14,583 nt of DNA, taken from the NCBI GenBank assembly GCA_905480445.1, contig CAJQQJ010000289.1, positions 1 to 14,583 of the forward strand, written 5' to 3'. Positions 13,298-14,583 of this stretch are shown here, one piece after another. The notes under the pieces are model-generated. The model was not told the DNA's origin and did not search any database. It worked only from the letters and a program-made list of their open reading frames with translations. The first letter of the stretch is position 1; every line of letters starts with the position of its first letter. The stretch is from an uncultured Alphaproteobacteria bacterium (GTDB taxonomy: Bacteria > Pseudomonadota > Alphaproteobacteria > UBA7985 > CAJQQZ01). Position numbers and translations under genes: made by a program.

Positions 13298-14583
13298 GCC
13301 TAGAAAAGCCGGCGGGTTCCAGTTTGAAGTCACCATTGAAGAAGTTGGTGGCCTAGGCGACGGCATTGCACACTTGGGTGATGGGCGCTTGACCTACGTT
13401 CCCCTGACGGTAGCTGGTGACCGAGTGTTGGCTAGAACCAGAGGCGAAAAAAGTGGTACAATTCTGGGCGAGATCGTTGAGCTGTTAGAGGCTGGGCCAG
13501 ATCGCCAAGAACCGCCCTGTCCCCATTTCGGCCTTTGCGGTGGTTGCCAATTGCAACAGATGAGTGACAGCACCTATCTGCCGTTCAAAGAAAACAGAGT
13601 GAAAGAAGCCATCACTAAAGCGGGCTTCGATCTATCTTGTTTTGAAGGCATGCAGTCCGTTGAGAGCAGCAGTCGTAGACGCGTAACTTTTGCAGCAGAA
13701 AAACAGAAAAAAAACACGAAATTGGGCTTTCGCGGCAAGGCCAGCCATGATCTGATTGATATCACCCAATGTGAGGTCTTGCATCCAATACTGCTCGAAG
13801 CTTTACCCGGGTTAAGAAAACTAGCAGCGCTTTTCCTTCAAGAACAAAAGCAAATTGGCTTGTCCGTTAATCTGGTCGACAACGGATTGGATATCCTGGT
13901 CGAAAGCCACCAAGAAGCAAGTCTCAATCAACGCCTAGATACAGTGGACCTAGCGCGAACAAATGATTGGGCGCGGGTTTCTTGGCAGGGCAAAGACCGC
14001 CATCCTGATCCGCTCATTATGCAAAGAGAACCATTTGTTACTTTTGGTGGGTACAAAGTGCCTGTGCCATCTGGTGCTTTTCTTCAGCCGTCTATTGAAG
14101 GCGAAGGCAAGTTGACCGAAGCTGTGATGCAAATGCTCTCTGGGCGTTATCGTTCAATCGCAGATCTGTTCTCGGGCTGCGGAACTTTTGCTTTTGCCTT
14201 GGCGGAGAAGGGGAAGGTAATAGCCTTTGAATCTGGTGAAGAAGCATTGAAGTCACAGTTGGCGGCGATTGACCGGGCGCAGATTTCGGGTCGCATCGTA
14301 CCAACGCAGCGAGATTTGGAACGCAATCCTCTAACGGTAGCTGAGCTCAACAAGTTTGACGCAGTCGTTCTGGATCCGCCACGTAAAGGCGCGAAACCGC
14401 TTGTCGATAACTTGGCGCAGTCTTCTGTCAAAGAGGTCGTTTATGTTTCCTGTAACCCTAGTTCCTGGGCAAGAGATGCAACGATCTTGAAGGCAGGTGG
14501 TTATCACCTCGATAGAATCATCGCCGTTGATCAGTTTACTTGGACGGCCCATGTCGAACTGGTTTCGAAGTTCTGCAAAGACT
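13287..14583 (+). CDS. rumA: RumA/RlmD-type Fe-S uracil-5 RNA methyltransferase (3' end beyond window)
   Basis: This SAM-dependent enzyme methylates C5 of a uridine in RNA, most likely 23S rRNA. The 432 visible residues begin with a TRAM-like RNA-binding domain (about 10-67). Four cysteines, C78-x5-C84-x2-C87 (CPHFGLCGGC) and Cys162 (ITQCEVLHP), match the 4Fe-4S cluster of E. coli RumA. The catalytic half has GAFLQP (263-268), the SAM motif LFSGCGTFAFAL (294-305), LDPPRKGA (362-369), the nucleophile Cys389 in YVSCNPSSWARD (386-397), and HVELV (422-426) with the probable base Glu424. The ATG at 13287 lies inside tlyA, an 11-base overlap in another frame, with GGGGA 3 bases upstream. Only a few residues are likely missing. 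The gene symbol is a family-level label: the exact target (U1939, U747 or both) is not shown by the sequence. Confidence 0.93.
   Translation, partial: MRRKPRKAGGFQFEVTIEEVGGLGDGIAHLGDGRLTYVPLTVAGDRVLARTRGEKSGTILGEIVELLEAGPDRQEPPCPHFGLCGGCQLQQMSDSTYLPFKENRVKEAITKAGFDLSCFEGMQSVESSSRRRVTFAAEKQKKNTKLGFRGKASHDLIDITQCEVLHPILLEALPGLRKLAALFLQEQKQIGLSVNLVDNGLDILVESHQEASLNQRLDTVDLARTNDWARVSWQGKDRHPDPLIMQREPFVTFGGYKVPVPSGAFLQPSIEGEGKLTEAVMQMLSGRYRSIADLFSGCGTFAFALAEKGKVIAFESGEEALKSQLAAIDRAQISGRIVPTQRDLERNPLTVAELNKFDAVVLDPPRKGAKPLVDNLAQSSVKEVVYVSCNPSSWARDATILKAGGYHLDRIIAVDQFTWTAHVELVSKFCKD

Noticed and set aside
1..14583. Defence, mobile or secondary-metabolite island
   Set aside because: All genes but the small zinc-ribbon protein and the edge methyltransferase belong to well-known conserved families; there is no integrase, repeat array, tRNA boundary or marked shift in base composition outside the short AT-rich promoter region.

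Overview
The window looks like ordinary chromosomal DNA of an alphaproteobacterium of moderate GC. The basis is gene content and order: separate glyQ and glyS subunits followed by ppdK, and the run histone-deacetylase-like gene, xseB, ispA, dxs, tlyA, RumA-type methyltransferase, a neighbourhood familiar from this class. I would not name a genus. There are no RNA genes, insertion sequences, phage genes, CRISPR arrays or toxin/defence modules that I can see, and coding is very dense (longest gap 182 bases).

Left half (1-8152), all on the minus strand. Read in the direction of transcription it runs: an ArsR-family regulator; a 182-base gap with a candidate promoter; a signal-peptide-peptidase-like S49 protease; a small membrane-anchored zinc-ribbon protein; a 115-base gap; glyQ and glyS (the two subunits of glycyl-tRNA synthetase, overlapping by 4 bases); ppdK (pyruvate, phosphate dikinase, 8 bases after glyS); and a class I SAM-dependent methyltransferase that overlaps ppdK by 8 bases and runs off the left edge.

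Right half (8276-14583), all on the plus strand: a TusA-family sulfur carrier, a histone-deacetylase-like zinc hydrolase (4-base overlap), xseB, ispA (farnesyl/geranyl diphosphate synthase), dxs, tlyA (S4-FtsJ rRNA methyltransferase) and a RumA-type Fe-S uracil-5 RNA methyltransferase cut by the right edge. Spacings are 32 bases or less and most junctions overlap, so this reads as one operon. ispA and dxs supply isoprenoid precursors; tlyA and the RumA-type gene modify rRNA; xseB is the small subunit of exonuclease VII.

The two halves diverge from a 123-bp, very AT-rich control region (8153-8275). It holds a perfect 8-4-8 inverted repeat and two oppositely directed promoter-like sequences whose -10 boxes overlap. 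This is the only part of the window that looks clearly worth a second look: an ArsR repressor that probably controls itself and the TusA-led operon. I found no convincing undescribed multi-gene system; the rest is recognisable housekeeping.
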